Shown one piece after another: positions 43,686 through 56,360 of a stretch of 64,000 bases of DNA. The stretch is from Adiantum capillus-veneris. Its lineage: Eukaryota > Streptophyta > Polypodiopsida > Polypodiales > Pteridaceae. The notes under the pieces were generated by a model. It saw nothing but the letters and a program-made list of their open reading frames with translations, had not been told where the DNA came from and did no database searches. The stretch covers positions 148,272,385-148,336,384 of the forward strand of contig CM043958.1 of the NCBI GenBank assembly GCA_014529385.2, read 5' to 3'. How positions within the stretch are numbered: position 1 is the first letter of the stretch; every line of letters begins with the position of its first letter. A program made the translations under genes and the position numbers.

Positions 43686-44828
43686 CTATCTACTAGCATA
43701 GGAAATAGGAGAATCAATTTTTCCGTCTCTTGGTTGAGCTAATATACATCCAATGGCAAAATTGGAAGCATCAACATTTATATGGAATATCTTATTCCAA
43801 TCTGGTGCTTTCAACATTGGGGTTGAAGTGAGAGCTTGTTTAAGCTTCATGAAGGATTGATTCACACCACTCATCAGTCCCCATACAAAGAGTGTAATCA
43901 TGTCATACATGGGTATTGCAATTATAGCATACATGTAAATGAATCATTTTTAATATCCACAATGTCCCATGAAAGCCTAGACCCCTTTGATTATTGTCGG
44001 TCTTGGCAATTCAACAATAACATGAATTTTATCCATATCGATTGCTATGCCACTTTGAGACACTACATGCCCAAGAAATTTTCCTTGTCTGCCCATAAAT
44101 GTGCACTTTCAGGATTTAAAAAAATCCTATAAAGTCTACATTTTTCAAATACCTTTTTGAGATGCTCAAAATGGTCAACTCGGATTGATGAATGTACACA
44201 TAAATCATCCATATATACTTCCAAGAAATTTCAAAAATATTGTTTAAAAGCATGGCTTATCAATCTTTGGAAGGTGGAAGGATCATTAGTTAATCCAAAA
44301 GGCATAACCCTATAGGCATAAATAACCCATTCAGTTGATTGCAAAGGCAATTTTATGATAATCTTTGGGATCAACCAAAAGTTGATTGTACCCTGAAAAT
44401 CCGTCTAAGAAGCTGTAAGCTTCTTTTCCTACAACTCATTTTAAAACATGCTGGGTGATTGGAAGAGGGTAATTATCTCTAATGATGGCTGCATTCACTT
44501 TTTTTAGATCAACACGCACTCTTAATTTTCTATTTCTCTTGTGTACCACCATAATTGGAGACACCCAATCTATGTGTTCAATTTCATAAATGAATTTGGA
44601 TTCCTTGAGCTTCTCTATCTCTTATTTGATCTTTTTGGAAAATGTTTCATTATAAGTATATGGCCTTTGTCTACTTGGTTTCGCATCATCTCTCATGGGT
44701 ATGGTATGCTGACAAATTTTTGGATTAACACCCTTGAGATCTTTATAAGACCAAGCAAAGATACCTCGGTATTCTTTCAGTAAGCTTAGCAAAAGCTCTT
44801 CTTCTTCTTCAGTCAAGTTATTCGCAAT
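43686..44828 (-). pseudogene. Gypsy reverse transcriptase of element B/D (3' part after the insertion)
   Basis: Resumes at the insertion site with LLLSLLKEYRGIFAWSYKDL (about 44800-44740), then the RT fingers, FLDGFSGYNQ with its catalytic Asp at 44403-44405, and VYMDDL with the YMDD box at 44204-44215. The thumb and connection follow (LKQALTSTPMLKAPDW, DASNFAIGCILAQ; 43934-43686). Several frameshifts and stops lie between 43935 and 44620. The frame joins that of 54635-54904 if the 9.8 kb insert and one copy of GCAAT are removed. Confidence 0.88.
44824..44828. repeat. Left copy of the 5 bp target-site duplication GCAAT
   Basis: GCAAT directly precedes TGTTAGAAG, the start of the left LTR. 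The matching copy is at 54630-54634. Confidence 0.85.
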
Positions 44829-45789
44829 TGTTAGAAGTGGCTAACGGTTGCACCAATTATGCACCAAGTTGTGAATATGCTATGGATGTACACAATATTT
44901 ACTTTTCATTGTATAGGGCTTGGGCTCATTTAGGAGTTCCAAAGTTCTATGAGTCTAGGCTAGAGAGCTCACTTTATCCCATAGTTGAAGGGTTTGAGGC
45001 CCAAAACTATAAAAGAGTCCTATGCTTAATGAGAGGTCATTCTTGAGTGGTCCTTTTGAGAACTCTCTCCCTAGAGGAGGTCTTGATGGCCTAGCCTTTG
45101 ACCTTAATGCCCATGCTTAGAAGGCTAGTGTTAATCACATGTAATTAGTGTAATCCTCTCTTAATTAATCTAGTCTTCATTATGTTGTCAATCATGTTTC
45201 TCTACTTTCCTTCATTGTTTTGAAGTGTTGATCTTCTCTAATCTAACTCTTACTTATGCTAAGCTACTCCGATTAGTGGAGTCCTTATCTAACTCTCTCG
45301 ATTAAGTGGAGTGGACGTACTCGTGGATTGAGGGATTAGAGTTGTCCTCTAATGGTGTGCTTGTGTGTGTGTAGGTTTAAGAAGCCTTGAGCTTAATTTG
45401 ATTATGTGTAACTTGATTTGGACACCATGATTGGCATGGTTGGGGTGGCCGACTTGAATGCGATCTTGTGTGCTTAATCGTCAATGCATGTAATTAGAGT
45501 TGTGCTTGAGAGATTCCAAGATTAGTGTGTTTCACTTCATTGCTTGATGTGTGTAGATGAATGCTTGAATTGATGCTTGATGTGCGATTAGCATTAGTTT
45601 ATTTGGGATGATTTCTAATTGCATTGGAGGATGCACGCTCTTGAATCCTCTCAATCTTTGCATCCGATGACGCTCTCGCACATTCTTTGTGTGATGCCTC
45701 CAAGCCCTAGCCGGGTCATGCTCTCTCTCTCTATCTCCGGATTGATAGATTTTGTGGGAGATTACCTATGCTATGGCGAGCCTCCAACA
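44829..45789 (+). repeat. LTR1 of the composite insert
   Basis: Runs from TGTTAGAAGTGGCTAACGG to CCTCCAACA. TATA box TATAAAAG at 45008-45015. Closely similar to LTR2-LTR4; the seventh base (A instead of C) weakens its terminal hairpin. Confidence 0.9.
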
Positions 45790-45790
45790 T

Positions 45791-45808
45791 TGGCGCCGCT
45801 GCCGGGGA
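45791..45808 (+). promoter_or_regulatory. Primer-binding site of the insert, tRNA-Asp type
   Basis: TGGCGCCGCTGCCGGGGA, one mismatch from the tRNA-Asp complement, one base after LTR1. Confidence 0.88.
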
Positions 45809-47754
45809 CGGGTTGCCTAAGCTAGTGGAGTTGAGGTTGCAAAAGATAAGAGTAATTTGATTACCGATTTCTTGTAATTAGGTAGGATTTGATTTGTGTG
45901 GAGTATAATTAGGTTTAATTAGATGTGTATAGAGTCATTTCACCCAAAAAACCCCTAAATTCTCTTTTGATTTTGCTAATTTTTCACTAACGTTCACTAA
46001 TTTTGCATCCCATCCATGCTAATTTCATGCTAATTGTGCTAACCTAACCACTAATTTTGATTTGGAAAGTATGCTAAATCCCCTAAATTGAGAAGGATCA
46101 TCACTCTTAATTGCTCTAATCTATGCCTAATCATGTGGTTGAGTATTGATTTTGGTCAATTTTGGTCAATTTTTTTATCAATTTTGGACCGAATCGGAGT
46201 TGCATACATGTGTGTGCAATGGAGTGTCTACGCGAGGAGCAAGGACTAAGCGAGCAAGCAATCAATTGTAAGTGGATTGACCTACTCCGTTCAATTTTTG
46301 ATTGATTAAGTTGATCCCATTGAGTTGCTAAGTCATTGCTAAAATTAGGTGTGTGCCTAATTGATGGAATTTATGCCTAATTTGATGAAATTGGAACGAA
46401 ATTGTAATAAAATAGGATGCCTAAATGCTTGTAGATTGATGATTTTGCAAGAAATGTGTGTGCAAGCATTAGGAATTGGCCTAATTTCGTTGCTAATTGA
46501 GCAATAAATAAATAAAAAATGGATTTGTGCACCTAATTTTTGTGTGTGTGCAATGCTAAATTGAGTTAAAATTGGATCAACTTTTGATTAAATTGAGTTA
46601 ATTTAGCATGTATATACTCATGTATGTGTGATCAAGTGTGCAATTGATGACATGCAATGAGTGCTTAATGAAATTTTTGCACAAATCGACGGCTAAAATT
46701 AGGTGTGTGTGCTTTAGTAATGGCCAATTATGCCTAAATTGGGGATGAATAATTGGTCTTGGTTGCCAATTATGATGATTAAAAGACCTAAAATAATCGG
46801 TGTGTATTTGTATGATTGACTTGAGATGATTCAATTGACGCAATTGAAAACAATTTTATGAATTAGTATTGCTATGTATGCCAATGGGGTATGGTAATTT
46901 GTGAATGCCATATGAATCAAAAGTGTGTAGCAATGTGATGACAAACCAACTTAGGTTTGGATGATTGTTATGTGGGATATGAGCAACGTAAGGTTGAAAT
47001 GATTAAAAAATAAAAAATTTGAGTTCAATTGGGCCGAGAATTTCTTGAGAACTCATTTGGTGTATATGCACTATCCAATTGATCAATTTGAAACCCATCC
47101 TTGTGCATGAATTTCTTCTTCAAGAGTGTGCCAAATGATCTTCACTAGGAAGCGATGTGAATAAAAATGGGACTAATGCGCAAGTGATGATTTTAAATTG
47201 GTCAAGTTCTTTGTTATGATTGAGTAATGTGTAATACAAGCTTTCATGTGTATGTGCAAAACTCAAATGAGTGAAGGTTTAAATGATTGTGAAGAAGGAA
47301 ATTTGGCTTCATGTGCATGCACGAATTCAAATTTTTACAAGTATGTTCAAAGGACTATGAATGGGAACCAAAGCAAAAGAGTATTTTGGTGATATTGTGT
47401 ATGATAAGTTGATCTATTTTTTACTGTGTGTGACCTTAAAATGCATGTTTACTTGATTGAGCCTGTCACCATACCCATTTGTATGAGCAACATACACACT
47501 CTCTTTTTAATTTCCCTCGCATACCTTGATAGTATACCCATTTCGGTTTTTTGGTAAACCTTGAGTCCAACACATTTCCTCCCATTCTTGAACCACTTAC
47601 AATCCCTTGCTTCCATAGCCGTGAGAACCGTTCTTAAGGGTGAGTTAAAAAAAAAAAAACAAAAAACAAAAAACAAAAAGAAAACAAATCGGCCAAGATG
47701 CCTCTAACTCACACACACACTCGTGCAGTTCATGCCTTCAAAGTCACTCTCTCT

Positions 47755-48124
<370 letters not shown>

Positions 48125-48462
48125 TTTTCGATAGCGCCATTAAAACAGGTAGCGAGCATACCACGGCGTACACACACACTACATTGACTAAAAACGCTTA
48201 TGAACTAGCTGTCGCTACGGACCCGGGGCTTGCTTCAAAATTAAATGACTCTCAGGTGCATGCTTCAGAATCATCTACTCCTCGGCTACCAATGGATGTC
48301 ACTCCCTATCTCACCCCTCTCACCAATCTGGAAACCACACATGACGTTTTTATCGCCTGGCTTTTGTCAACTACAAAGTACAATGAGTACACATCTGTGA
48401 CTTGTGAGCCACCAGCTCACACACACAAATATCTCACTGGCAAGCCTTAAAGGGCTGCCATG

Positions 48463-48860
48463 GTGCCACCGCACCCTTCTGCGCAGTTGTCTAGCCGTGT
48501 TGCAGCTTCAAAATGGGACCTACCACCTTTTTTATATGTCGCCATGAAATCTCTGGCCATGTATTCCCTCTCATTGGACTTCGCTGCCGACTATAGAGCC
48601 TATTACCAACTTCACCGAGTTTGTCACAGAGAGTCATGCTGACCTACCACCTTTTTTATATGTCGCCACCGCACCCTTCTGCGCAGTTGTCTGGCCGTGC
48701 TGCAGCTTCAAAATGGGACCTACCACCTTTTTTATATGTCGTCATGCAATCTCTGGCCATGTATTCCCTCTCATTGGACTTCACTGCCGACTATAGAGCC
48801 TATTAACAACTCACCGAGTTGCTCGCAGAGAGTCATGCTGACCTTTAGCCATTTACCTTA
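48463..48860 (+). repeat. Tandem duplication, 200 bp period
   Basis: The phrases CCACCGCACCCTTCTGCGCA, GGGACCTACCACCTTTTTTA and GACTATAGAGCCTATTA occur once in each half, offset by 200 bp (48466 and 48666). The region is richer in GC than its surroundings and has open short frames, but no known protein. Confidence 0.85.
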
Positions 48861-51780
48861 CAATCCCACTCTCTCACTCTGGCGGCCCCGCCTTGAGACA
48901 GATCGGTAAGCTGCAGCTCGCAATCATTTTCAATAAATGAGAAAATTAAAATTGAAAGAAAAAAAAACGAAAGCTTGCATTCTCACCCTAGAAAACAAGA
49001 AATCGGCAGTTCCTGCGCCTCTTCTTTTGCCCCCACATCACCCCATCTGTCCAAGGTATTGGATTATCCCAATTGATCCTCAATTCCTCTATGGTTTTTC
49101 CTAATCCAAGAAACCTTGCGGTCGCCCTTTCCTTCACTAACTCACAACACAGTTTGTGAAAATATCATTGGAATTTACAAACAAAATGAACAAATTGAGT
49201 ATTCAAAGTACTTCAGGGTACAAATCTTTGACACCTATTTTGATATGCATGTTAAATTACACTAAAGTTGGGCATCAGTTTTGGGTGAATGGCCATGGAA
49301 TGACATTACATTTTGGTTTATGAATAATCATGGTGTGTTTTGATTATTATTTTGACTGCTGCCGAATGTTGTCATGCACTAGTGGATGAGCTTCATTGGG
49401 TATTTATTACAGCTAGAGCTAAATAGTCCTTTCCATCAATTGTTATAAATGTCATATTTGCTAATTAAAGAGCATGGATATGGGCTACGATTGTGTATGC
49501 ATCCATTGCATAGAGTCATTAAAAAAGTCTGAGATATGATTGAGTACGATCTTATTGCATTGCCAAATTGAGAACTTTGTCTGTAGTAGAAGAAAATTTC
49601 ATTTTTGGCATGCATATGGGCTTCATGTGAGAGTTGCAGTAGATGATGAGTTGTGATTGCTTGGTCGGATTTTGTGCTTAAACTTAACATTGCTTGTACA
49701 TTTTAATGCTCGAATTGAATGAACAATCATTGGAAATCATTAGAATTTAGGTTGTTTTAATAGCCAAGAGAGAGCATTAAAACTTTTGGGGTTGTGGATG
49801 ATCATGAATTTTTAGTGCTTATGTTGAAATTCCAAATGCCTAAAAGTACTAATGATTGAGTTGTTTTTGAAGGGATGTGGCAAGGCAAAAAAAAATTTCA
49901 TTGATCCAAGAAGGGGTCATCATTGCAATATTGCAAAATTTGCTTAATTAGAGCCATTCTAATTGTTTGGATTAAAATTGTAATGCTAGCTCATAGCTTG
50001 GTCTAAAAATATAATTTTTTTCATTTGAGCTAGTATTTACCCAACTTTTTTGAGCTTTCAAGTACAAATTTGGCTAGTCGAGAGCCATTCATTTTCATTT
50101 CATCAAGTTGCAGTCATCTCTAGCTCATAGATTGCACTAAAAAATTTGAAAATTTCATGTGAGCTAGATGTTAGCCAACTTTTTGAAAAGCTTTAAAATG
50201 TAAAATTCGGCTTTTGAGAGCCACTTCATTTCATTCAAAAGATGCATTATTTTCAGCTCTTGTTTTAAATTCCATATTTTAAGTGAGCTAACACTTAGTC
50301 AACTTTTGAATCATGCATGAGAGGTGGTAAAAATTGTAAAATTTGCTTATGTAGAAGCTCATTATCTCTCATGGTTGATATGTATGCATAAATTTGTTAT
50401 CAAAGAGCACCATGTGCATAACCAAAGGCACTTTTTTCCCTTGGGTTTTTTCCCTTTGGCAAATTCGGGTATGCAAGACCCTAGCTTTAGGTTTTCATTA
50501 ATGTTTTTGTGTGCATTTGGCTTTCAATAATTGGCTTGTGTAGCTTGTGTTTACACTTAGCTTCAAAAAGCTTCTTTTGCAAATAAAAGGGATCAAGAGG
50601 CTTCTCTGCACAAAGGAGATGCTTGCTCAAGGATGCTCAAAAGAGAATGAATAGGTGTAATCCTTCCATGATTTTTCTCTTCATTCTCTTGCTTGGTTTA
50701 AGTGAAAATTTTCTTCTAAGCTATGGTTTTTTCATGTTAGAAAGACTACGCAGTTTAAAGTTTCAACACTTTGCTTTGTGAAAATTAAACTCATCAAAAA
50801 ATTATGTTTTATGTATGTTAATCATAGGTAATTGGCCTTGACCTTAGGTTAATGTAGGTTCATTTCTTGCTAGTCCTAGAATCTTAGTGATAGTTTAATA
50901 TTCCAGTCATTTTTTTAATGACCTAGGGCTATGATTAGGCTTTAGTCTTTTTTAGTCCAATTGCCATTAGTATCTCATAAAGGAAGCAATATAAATGTGC
51001 TAAAAAATGAACCATGAAGCAAAGAAGTGTCCAAAAAAGTAGCAAAAATGCTACTAAGGCACATGAAAATAAAAATTCTATGTTATGTTGTGTCTATGTG
51101 AGGCCTGGCGCCTTATTGGCACTTGGCAGGCGAGGGGAATCACCTTGGCTCGCTTGGTCAAGGCCCTAAACCGATGCCCTGGGTTGATAGGGGTTAGCCG
51201 TCGCCTTGGTAAGCTAGTAGGCTTTTGGAACACCTTCTTGAGGGTTCAAGGAGCCAAGAGTCCCACTTAGACTTGCCTTGGGGTGGTAGCCTTGTGATTT
51301 TGCTTTAATTTTTCAATGAATGACTAAATCAAAACTTCCATGAGCTTCAAAAACCTTTGACAATGTACTAATAGATTAGGAGCTTTTTTATAGCCCATAG
51401 ACATGATAGACTTGAATGATTTATTAAGATTGTTCACATAGTTTTTAAGCTAGTAGTTTTATGAACTTGCCAGGGTCATAATTGATTGCTTGTGTTTCAT
51501 GCACAAAACTGAAATTTCAAGTGGTTTAATCTTCACAATACTTTGAGTAATTTTTTGCTTTATGTTGTCTAGTTTTTGACTATGATTGACCCATCTTTTA
51601 GAAGCAAAAAATCACTTTGCATGATTGTTCATTTGTGCTTTATGTTTTATTCATTCTTGGTGGCCTTTGTTCTCATTACTTGTTCTTATGTTTTGCAGCT
51701 TAACATTTATTCCAAGGACTTGCTTTCTACCATGTCACCGTGTCTTGCTTCACCGGCACACGAGGACGTACACCAAATTA

Positions 51781-51792
51781 GGAAGGGGGGAG
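51781..51792 (+). promoter_or_regulatory. Polypurine tract of the insert
   Basis: GGAAGGGGGGAG directly before TGTTAGC of LTR2. Confidence 0.85.
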
Positions 51793-52728
51793 TGTTAGCA
51801 GTGGCTAACGGTTGCACCAATTATGCACCAAGTTGTGGATATGCTATGGATGTACACAATATTTACTTTTCATTGTATAGGGCTTGGACTCATTTAGGAG
51901 TTCCAAAGTTGTATGAGTCTATGCTAGAGAGCTCACTTTATCCCATAGTTGAAGGGTTTGAGGCCCAAAACTATAAAAGAGCTCTATGCTTAATGAGAGG
52001 TCATTCTTGAGTGGTCCTTTTGAGAACTCTCTCCCTAGAGGAGGTCTTGATGGCCTAGCCTTTGAGCTTAATGCCCATGCTTAGAAGGCTAGTGCTAATC
52101 ACATGTAATTAATGTAATTCTCTCTTAATTAATCTAGTCTTTATTAAGTTGTCAATCATGTTTCTCTACTTTCCTTCATTGTTTTGAAGTTTTGATCTTC
52201 TCTAATCTAACTCTTACTTATGTTAAGCTACTCCGATTAGTGGAGTCCTTATCTAACTCTCTCGATTAAGTGGAGTGGACGTACTCGTGGATTGAGGGAT
52301 TAGAGTTGTCCTCTAATGGTGTGCTTGTTTGTGTGTAGGTTTAAGAAGCCTTGAGTTGTCCTCTAATGGTGTGCTTGTGTGTAGGTTTAAGAAGCCTTGA
52401 GCTTAATTTGATTATGTGTGACTTGATTTGGACAACATGATAGGCATGGTTGGGGTGGTCGACTTGAATGCGATCTTGTGTGCTTAATTGTCAATGCATG
52501 TAATTAGAGTTGTGCTCGAGAGATTCCAAGATTAGTGTGTTTCACTTCGTTGCTTGATGTGTGTAGATGATTGTTTGAATTGATGCTTGATGTGCGATTA
52601 GCATTAGTTGTTTGGGATGATTTCTATTTGCATTGGAGGATGCACGCTCTTGAATCCTCTCAATCTTTGCATCTGATGACGCTCTCACACATTCTTTGTG
52701 TGTTGCCTCCAAGCCCTAGCCGGGTCAT

Positions 52729-52806
<78 letters not shown>

Positions 52807-52856
52807 GATTGATAGATTTTTTGGGAGATTGCCTATGCTATGGCGAGCCTCCAACA
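51793..52856 (+). repeat. LTR2 of the composite insert
   Basis: Runs from TGTTAGCAGTGGCTAACGG to CCTCCAACA. Longer than LTR1 through a (CT)n tract of about 37 units (52730-52803) and a short local duplication near 52320-52395 (GTTGTCCTCTAATGGTGTGC twice). Confidence 0.9.
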
Positions 52857-52876
52857 TTGGGGCCGTTGCCGGGGAG
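52857..52876 (+). promoter_or_regulatory. Fused primer-site/polypurine remnant between LTR2 and LTR3
   Basis: TTGGGGCCGTTGCCGGGGAG: a tRNA-Asp primer site with one change, whose terminal GGGGA runs straight into G|TGTTAGC. The primer site and the end of the polypurine tract (GGGGAG) share these bases, so the whole internal region appears deleted between them. Confidence 0.75.
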
Positions 52877-53687
52877 TGTTAGCAGCGGCTAACGGTTGCA
52901 CCAATTATGCACCAAGTTGTGGATATGCTATGGATGAACACAATATTTACTTTTCATTGTATAAGGCTTGGGCTCATTTAGGAGTTTCAAAGTTGTATGA
53001 GTCTATGCTAGAGAGCTCACTTTATCCCATAGTTGAAGGGTTTGAGGCCCAAAACTATAAAAGAGCCCTATGCTTAATGAGAGGTCATTCTTGAGTGGTC
53101 CTTTTGAGAACTCTCTCCCTAGAGGAGGTCTTGATGGCCTAGCCTTTGAGCTTAATGCCCATGCTTAGAAGGCTAGTGCTAATCACATGTAATTAGTGTA
53201 ATCCTCTCTTAATTAATCTAGTCTTCATTATGTTGTCAATCATGTTTCTCTACTTTCCTTCATTGTTTTGAAGTGTTGATCTTCTCTAATCTAACTCTTA
53301 CTTATGCTAAGCTACTCCGATTAGTGGAGTCCTTATCGAACTCTCTCGATTAAGTGAAGTGGACGTACTCGTGGATTGAGGGATTAGAGTTGTCCTCTAA
53401 TGGTGTGCTTGTGTGTGTGTAGGTTTAAGAATCCTTGAGCTTAATTGATTATGTGTGACTTGATTTGGACACCATGATGGGCATGGTTGGGGTGGCCGAC
53501 TTGAATGCGATCTTGTGTGCTTAATCGTCAATGCATGTAATTAGAGTTGTGCCCGAGAGATTCCAAGATTAGTGTGTTTCACTTCGTTGCTTGATGTGTG
53601 TAGATGATTGCTTGAATTGATGCTTGATGTGCGATTAGCATTAGTTGATTTGGGATGATTTCTATTTGCATTGGAGGATGCACGCTC
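52877..53687 (+). repeat. LTR3, truncated at its U5 side
   Basis: Direct copy from TGTTAGCAGCGGCTAACGG to GGATGCACGCTC, where the sequence switches to an inverted copy. GCTC (53684-53687) is shared by both arms. Confidence 0.88.
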
Positions 53688-54629
53688 GCCATAGCATAGG
53701 CAATCTCCCACAAAATCTATCAATCCGGAGAGAAAGAGCATGACCCGGCTAGGGCTTGGAGGCATCACACAAAGAATGTGTGAGAGCGTCATCGCATGCA
53801 AAGATTGCGAGGATTCAAGAGCGTGCATCCTCCAATGCAATTAGAAATCATCCCAAATCAACTAATGCTAATCGCACATCAAGCATCAATTCAAGCATTC
53901 ATCTACACACATCAAGCAACGAAGTGAAACACACTAATCTTGGAATCTCTCAAGCACAACTCTAATTACATGCATTGAGGATTAAGCACACAATATCGCA
54001 TTCAAGTTGGCCACCCCAACCATGCCAATCATGGTGTCCAAATCAAGTCACACATAATCAAATTAAGCTCAAGGCTTCTTAAACCTGCACACACACAAGC
54101 TCACCATTAGAGGACAACTCTAATCCCTCAAGCACGAGTACGCCCACTCCACTTAATTGAGAGAGTTAGATAAATACTCCACTAATCGGAGTAGCTTAGC
54201 ATAAGCAAGAGTTAGATTAGAGAAGATCAACACTTCAAAACAATGAAGGAAAGTAGAGAAACATGATTGACAACATAATGAAGACTATATTAATTAAGAG
54301 AGGATTACACTAATTACATGTGATTAGCACTAGCCTTCTAAGCATGGGCATTAAGCTCAAAGGCTAGGCCATCAAGACCTCCTCTAGGGAGAGAGTTCTC
54401 AAAAGGACCACTCAAGAATGACCTCTCATTAAGCATAGGGATCTTTTATAGTTTTGGGCCTCAAACCCTTCAACTATGGGATAAAGTGAGATCTCTAGCC
54501 TAGACTCATACAACTTTGGAACTCCTAAATGAGCCCAAGCCCTATACAATGAAAAGTAAATATTGTGTACATCCATAGCATATCCACAACTTGGTGCATA
54601 ATTGGTGCAACCGTTAGCTGCTGCTAGCA
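53684..54629 (-). repeat. LTR4, inverted, at the right end of the insert
   Basis: Reads from TGCTAGCAGCAGCTAACGG (54629, minus strand) to GCTATGGCGAGC (53684). It lacks only the last 8 or so bases (CTCCAACA) of the LTR. Its U3 end abuts GCAAT. Confidence 0.88.
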
Positions 54630-54634
54630 GCAAT
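54630..54634. repeat. Right copy of the 5 bp target-site duplication GCAAT
   Basis: Abuts the U3 end of the inverted LTR4; the partner is at 44824-44828. Confidence 0.85.
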
Positions 54635-56308
54635 GTAGGTAGGTTTAGGCTCTTCTCCTGGTTCGGCTAGATCTATCTTCTTTGCATTTTGTAGTCCTTC
54701 ATAGGACTCACCCTGTTTTATAAGTTCCCTTACAGATTGTTCGACTATGATCTTTTGATCTTGGAGAGTATATTTCTTATAATGGGATAAATCACTCATT
54801 ACATCTTTACTCTCTTCCTTGATTGTCTCCATTTCAAAGGTATACATCTCCTTTAGAGCTTTCTTCAACTCTCGATATTTCTTCTTTCGTTTAACTCGTG
54901 TCATGGATGAATCCTCATCGTGGTGTTTATGTTTTTATTGAGTTTCCTTTCTCATTTTTCTTGATGTTTTTGATGTCCCTTGTTTGTTATCTGAAGGATA
55001 TTTACCCATGATTTTGTCTTGGACACAATCATGTGCATTTATCTGCATCAAAAACTGTGTTTTGCTAGAAACCGATGGCATATTTCTAGATTTCATTTTT
55101 TTTGTGTCTCTTTTTTTTCTATACCATTTTTGTCGTTTTGTTTTTTGGTTTGGAAGGTCAAAAAACTTTTCCTCTCCTCCTTTTAGAATTAGTTGGGCTC
55201 TCACATGTTCTTTAGGCGTATTCACACACACATCCATTGTTGCCAAAATTTGAGTCCACTCAAATGGCTCAAACAAATGTTCCGAAAAGGGTTCACGTAC
55301 ATATGATTTATCCGTGCAATTCCTTTCTAAGATACATTCTTTTTGTTTTAAACTCCCGTTTTCTGAGTCTTCACACATCCACATATGTGTGTCTTTGTTT
55401 AACCAAGACGAAAGCTTTGATTCAATTGAAGAGACCGAGTCAAATTCTTGAATGGGTGTTTTCATTACATCTCTATGAGTGTGATCTTTCATATTAATCC
55501 TTGTGGTTGATCCAACTTGCTTCAAATACAGGTAATTGTTTCCCCAATCTTGAATGAGCTGTACTTTCCGCATGAATGGTCTTCCCAAGATGATTTCATA
55601 GTTACGTTTCTTTCCAAAGTCTACTATCAAAAAAGTAAGTTGATAATCAATTTCACACGAACTAACTATCATTTTTTCAAGCAGTCCTAGGGGTCTTTCA
55701 ATGTGTCCATCCACCAATTGCAATTTCATACGATTTTGTCTAATGGCTGGTTTTCCCCATGATTCCCATACTTCTTCTGTGGCTATGGCTATGCCAACTC
55801 CACTATCCGGTATTACTATGGCTTCTACATCATTATATCTCACTAGAAGGGTTGTGCTTTCTTCTTCCTTTTTGTAGTATTCTCCAACTTTGTTCATAGG
55901 GAGGGATCTAATCTCCTTGTTATCCAATTCATGTTTCAGCTTCCCCAAATTTTTTCCGATTAGTCCTGTTATTCCCACCTTCTCTAGAGTTTTTTGTAAA
56001 TCATTCCATAAATATGGTTTGATTTTTAGTAGTCCTTACAAAGTAAGAGTGCATTGAATGGGTGTTGACATGATTGAATGGATGTTTTCTACCTCCAGGG
56101 TTTGTTCTGCTCTTTCTACTTGAGTGGTTTTACACATTATGGATTCATCTTCATTGTCTCCTAAGTAAGAGGGTAGTGTTTTTAGAGTCAATGGTTTAAA
56201 CACTCCTAATTCTTCAGATCTGCAATTCACATACAAGGATTGGATATCATTGTCTATATTAGGAGGTAAATTGTCTAACCAAACCTCCTTTAGAGGAGCT
56301 GACTTCAA
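54635..56308 (-). pseudogene. Protease and start of RT of element B/D
   Basis: 56308-56036 matches the N-terminal part of the protease frame of element C (LKTLPSYLGD, MSTPIQCTLTL). 55978-54935 holds the retropepsin: VIPDSGVGIAIA (Ala to Val in the catalytic D-S-G-x) and ILGRPFM about 70 residues later, with LVDGHIERPLGLLE and IVDFGKKRNYE as in element C. After an in-frame TAA at 54935-54937, reading continues (54904-54635) through a charged linker to IDLAEPGEEPKPTYIA, the usual lead-in to gypsy RT, where the composite insert interrupts it. Unlike element C, protease leads to RT here, without the pseudo-protease/QGFY segment. Confidence 0.85.
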
Positions 56309-56360
56309 AGTTATGCTCCCTTAGTCTTGGCCAGTCTTCCTCCATGAATGGAATTCCATC

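Noticed and set aside
45008-45015. Promoter of a host gene
   Set aside because: The TATA box lies in an LTR and recurs in each LTR copy, so it is the element's own promoter.
44828-45046. A 72-78 residue frame (NGCTNYAPSCGYAMDVHNIY...) open in all four LTR copies of the insert
   Set aside because: It covers the U3 region up to and over the TATA box; the copies are too similar for an open frame to be informative, and no homologue is known to me.
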